Positions 61,515 through 64,000 of a DNA stretch of 64,000 bases are shown in pieces. The translations under genes were made by a program, and so were the position numbers. The notes under the pieces are model-generated. The model was not told the origin of the DNA and did not search any database. It worked only from the letters and a program-made list of their open reading frames with translations. Numbering within the stretch: the first letter of the stretch is position 1; every line of letters begins with the position of its first letter. The stretch is from Isoetes taiwanensis. Taxonomy: Eukaryota; Streptophyta; Lycopodiopsida; Isoetales; Isoetaceae. The stretch covers positions 22,535,569-22,599,568 of the forward strand of contig JAJEKV010000003.1 in assembly GCA_021234155.1 (NCBI GenBank), given 5' to 3'.

Positions 61515-61860
61515 TTCTAACCTACTTGTTATAACATGCAGAACTGACTCCGCCTTTGACATAATATGCTTGGTTTATTAGCAGGACCATTTGTAAGTGT
61601 GGGTGAAGGTCGTGGATTTAGAGTCTACATTTTGATAGTCCATTAGAATGCATTGTGCGGAGGCATAGTACTAGAAATATATCAAGTTTGCACACGTAAT
61701 GATTAGATTAGATCTTCCTATTATCTTCAATACCAACTTTCTATATACTAGAAACAGTATACTACACCTGATAGCATAGACATGAAAAGATAAAAGACCA
61801 AGTAGTCAAAATAAAAGGACATCAAGTGCAAAAAACAAACAAAGGACATCAAGTGCAAAA
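61515..61860 (+). repeat. Dispersed repeat matching the inverted-repeat arm (copy B)
   Basis: Counterpart of 28,905-29,240 and forward match to about 4,280-4,540. A 21-base ACATCAAGTGC-containing phrase is repeated twice at its right end (about 61,818-61,860). Confidence 0.62.
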
Positions 61861-62217
61861 ATCTTTATAAATTCTCCACGTATTTACAACCCAAATGGGA
61901 GTCAGATAATCTCAATAACCATATAGAAATGGCAAAGATAATTTCAATATGAATATACAAGTGGCTGAACATTCTCAAATGTTAAGTTCTCATTGGAAGC
62001 AACAATCTTGCCTTTAGGTTTCCTAGATTGTGGAGGCTTTCGAGGTCCTAACACCCTTAGTTTGCCCCCAACAGTCCACTCCCTCTTGCAGCCTTCAAGA
62101 CGATAACCGGGTTGGCCTTGCTTTTATTGTTCATGTAGTCGGCTGTGTTATCACCGAAACACCGAGGGCAATCAAGATGGGGCATCTCTATCTTCTCGCT
62201 TCTTCATCCTTGAGCTG

Positions 62218-62787
62218 TCATTTTTGTGGCATAGTTGCCATGCTTGTCGTTGTTCGTCCGCTTCCAAGTTGAATCGAGTTGGCAACTATCTTCCTCTTCT
62301 TCATCTTTGGAGCTGCCATTCCTTGTGTTGCTTGTTGCTCCCATGGCTGCCATTCACGCGGATACGTACAAGTGTTCCAGTGTTCACTTCCAAGTCCAAT
62401 TGATGCATTGACCAAGTCATGCATGGCTGTACTGGCTTCTTCTGCTTCAACTTCACTATCTCCTTTGCAGAGATTTTCTTGTATTGATTGAAAAAAGTTG
62501 ACAAAGTCCTCGTCTAGGACTTCCAACTCTTTTTCTTTTTGTGACGTTTCTAGGTCAAGCTTAAGCAAGTTTTCCTCAAATAAGTCCTCGTCAAAATCAT
62601 CAAGAACGTCTAAAGTAGGAGCTGGAAAAGACGCATTGAGCAAGTCTTCGTTACCTCTTTTCAACACAGGCGGTTCATCGGCATCAAGTACGTCAATAGA
62701 TGCTAGGGCGTCCTTCTGGTCCAAGCTCCTCAGATAGTTGAATTCCTCCGCAGTCAAAATAAATTCTTCGTCGTCAAGCTCCGCCAT
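62218..62787 (-). CDS. Unrecognised acidic protein, 189 residues
   Basis: This is the only sizeable intact frame in the window that is not part of a known mobile-element protein. It is open upstream to 62,886, but the ATG at 62,787 (MAELDDEEFILTAEEF) fits best, because copy A keeps the same MAEL start while the upstream part differs. The first ~110 residues are strongly acidic (FDEDLFEENLLKLDLE) with leucine spacing suggesting a helix, including EKELEVLDEDFVNFFQ. A basic KMKKRKIV stretch near residue 160 could be a nuclear signal. No catalytic or zinc motif is visible. The frame is broken in copy A (29,430-30,081). It may be an accessory protein of an unidentified transposon or a spurious frame; function unknown. 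Confidence 0.45.
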   Translation of the reverse strand: MAELDDEEFILTAEEFNYLRSLDQKDALASIDVLDADEPPVLKRGNEDLLNASFPAPTLDVLDDFDEDLFEENLLKLDLETSQKEKELEVLDEDFVNFFQSIQENLCKGDSEVEAEEASTAMHDLVNASIGLGSEHWNTCTYPREWQPWEQQATQGMAAPKMKKRKIVANSIQLGSGRTTTSMATMPQK

Positions 62788-62829
62788 TGTGAAAGTCCTC
62801 CTTGAAAATGCTGTAATGCGACATGTGGA

Positions 62830-64000
62830 ATGAATGGGAGTCTTATAGACCCCGTCTTGTTGCCTTGATTCCCAAGTTATCCCCATTTCTTAAAATATCT
62901 CCTAAATATATCAGTGATATTTAGGGGAAAGCCGTGTACAGATGCCCTGCTGGAGCACAGAGCCGCGGCCATGGATATACCAACACAGATTGCATTCCGA
63001 CGGCCATAGATGGAGCAGTTTCAAAAGGAGGAACAAGAGATGTGGTACTATTTTTCAAAGAAATGGCGTGGAATTTCTTGCCGAGGAGCATAATGCACAG
63101 AGATTTGGCTATGGCAGGTTGTAGCTCTTAAATCCATCAGAAATCCTTGGTAATTTAGGTTTTCATGCACTTCCTTTCCTTAAAATTTCAATATTCTAAT
63201 GGTTATATCAGCGAAGTTGGTAAGAATGCACCTATGGCAGTTGAATTCTTACAGAGAAATGGCTGCAAAGCCCGTGAACTATTTTATACTGAAAGGGTGC
63301 ATCTTCAAAACATGGACCACTGATGTGGTGCATCACCGCATAGGCCGCCTATGCAAACCGTTATGCAGGTTTCTCTCATACAAACTCGCAATTTAGTAGA
63401 GATTCCGAAGTTTTCCATGCCTTTCATAGAAGGTTAGCATCGATTGCAAAAGATGCGGGTGGCATCAATGTTTAAAGGCAAAAATAATTGGCTGGAAAAT
63501 ATTAGTAGTGGTTTTCGCCAATGGACCTTCATTGGGCTAGATTTTTGACCGCCAGGGTGCCTTCTAGTGGCTGTTTTAATTTCGTGGATTGACCAAAGAG
63601 AGATAGTGGGAGACACCATTTTTGAATTGGTTGGGCAGATAGGGAATTGCACAGAATATCTGAGACAGTTGGTGTGCCATGAGTGGTGCACCTATGATGT
63701 ATTCAGTTTGATTATTGAATGGAAACCTTTGATATGTTCATTGAAGAGGCTACTTTATATGGAGAGCAAGAATAAATTTTGCTTTTGGCATGTACCGTTG
63801 AAGGATTGGAGGAATAATAAAGCTCATGACATGATAAAAAAGATTGCACGGAGCTAGAAGAATCCTCTATGAAGCCCTGAAGACTCCTATGGACATACAT
63901 TATGAAGGTGGTATACGGAACCCAAAAAAAAAAGGATGATGTAAGCAAAGGCAGGTTGCTTGTTATTTCAAAAGAAGATATTGAGAAACAGAAGAAGGGA
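62830..64000 (+). other. Unclassified segment with short forward frames
   Basis: Counterpart of 30,100-31,250. A frame at 63,567-63,857 (96 residues, MAVLISWIDQREIVGDTIFE ...) and one at 62,942-63,124 (60 residues) are open here but interrupted in copy A. I recognise neither and codon-level conservation cannot be judged by eye. The copy continues past the window end. Confidence 0.35.

Overview
This window looks like transposon-dense nuclear DNA of a land plant. It holds a Ty1/copia element primed by the usual plant initiator-tRNA site (TGGTATCAGAGC), L1-like LINE remnants with the plant zf-RVT type of zinc-binding domain, two LINEs with microsatellite tails, tRNA-derived SINE-like repeats, a hAT-like MITE, and a fragment resembling plant TFIIE alpha. 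The microsatellite-tailed LINEs with a [VD]F-x-KAFD type reverse transcriptase would fit a seed-free plant such as a fern, moss or lycophyte, but that is only a guess. I see no bacterial genes, rRNA, CRISPR array or convincing intact host gene.

Layout: almost everything belongs to a tandem repeat of about 30 kb. Copy A runs from about 2,066 to 32,263; copy B starts at about 32,264 and runs off the window. Each copy holds, in order: a ~1 kb degenerate tandem repeat; an inverted-repeat/direct-repeat block; a full-length copia element with a second, oppositely oriented small LTR element nested in it; L1-like remnants; a TFIIE-alpha-like exon pair; a ~5.7 kb LINE; a SINE-like repeat; and an acidic reading frame. 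The first 2 kb and 31,250-32,263 are not obviously repeated in the window.

The copies differ by clean insertions. A GC-rich 5'-truncated LINE (6,108-8,876) is only in A. A 1.7 kb poly(A) retroposed segment (35,741-37,433), a 764-bp hAT-like MITE (42,097-42,860), a SINE-like insertion (about 48,294-48,541) and a repeated LTR-plus-flank segment (50,490-52,260) are only in B. Copia, nested LTR element, L1 remnants and the larger LINE are shared, so they predate the duplication (or the haplotype split, if A and B are two alleles placed in series).

Overlaid on this is a striking pattern of small differences concentrated at CAG and CTG: CAG reads CGT, CAGT reads CAAAG, CTG reads CCG. They hit fixed sites such as the tRNA primer site and reverse-transcriptase motifs, in whichever copy is affected. 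This looks like uncorrected long-read basecalling error at methylated CHG sites rather than mutation. Many apparent frameshifts, especially in 18.9-32 kb and most of 32-60 kb, may therefore not be real. The genes do not form an operon or pathway; they are the replication proteins of separate mobile elements, nearly all broken as written.
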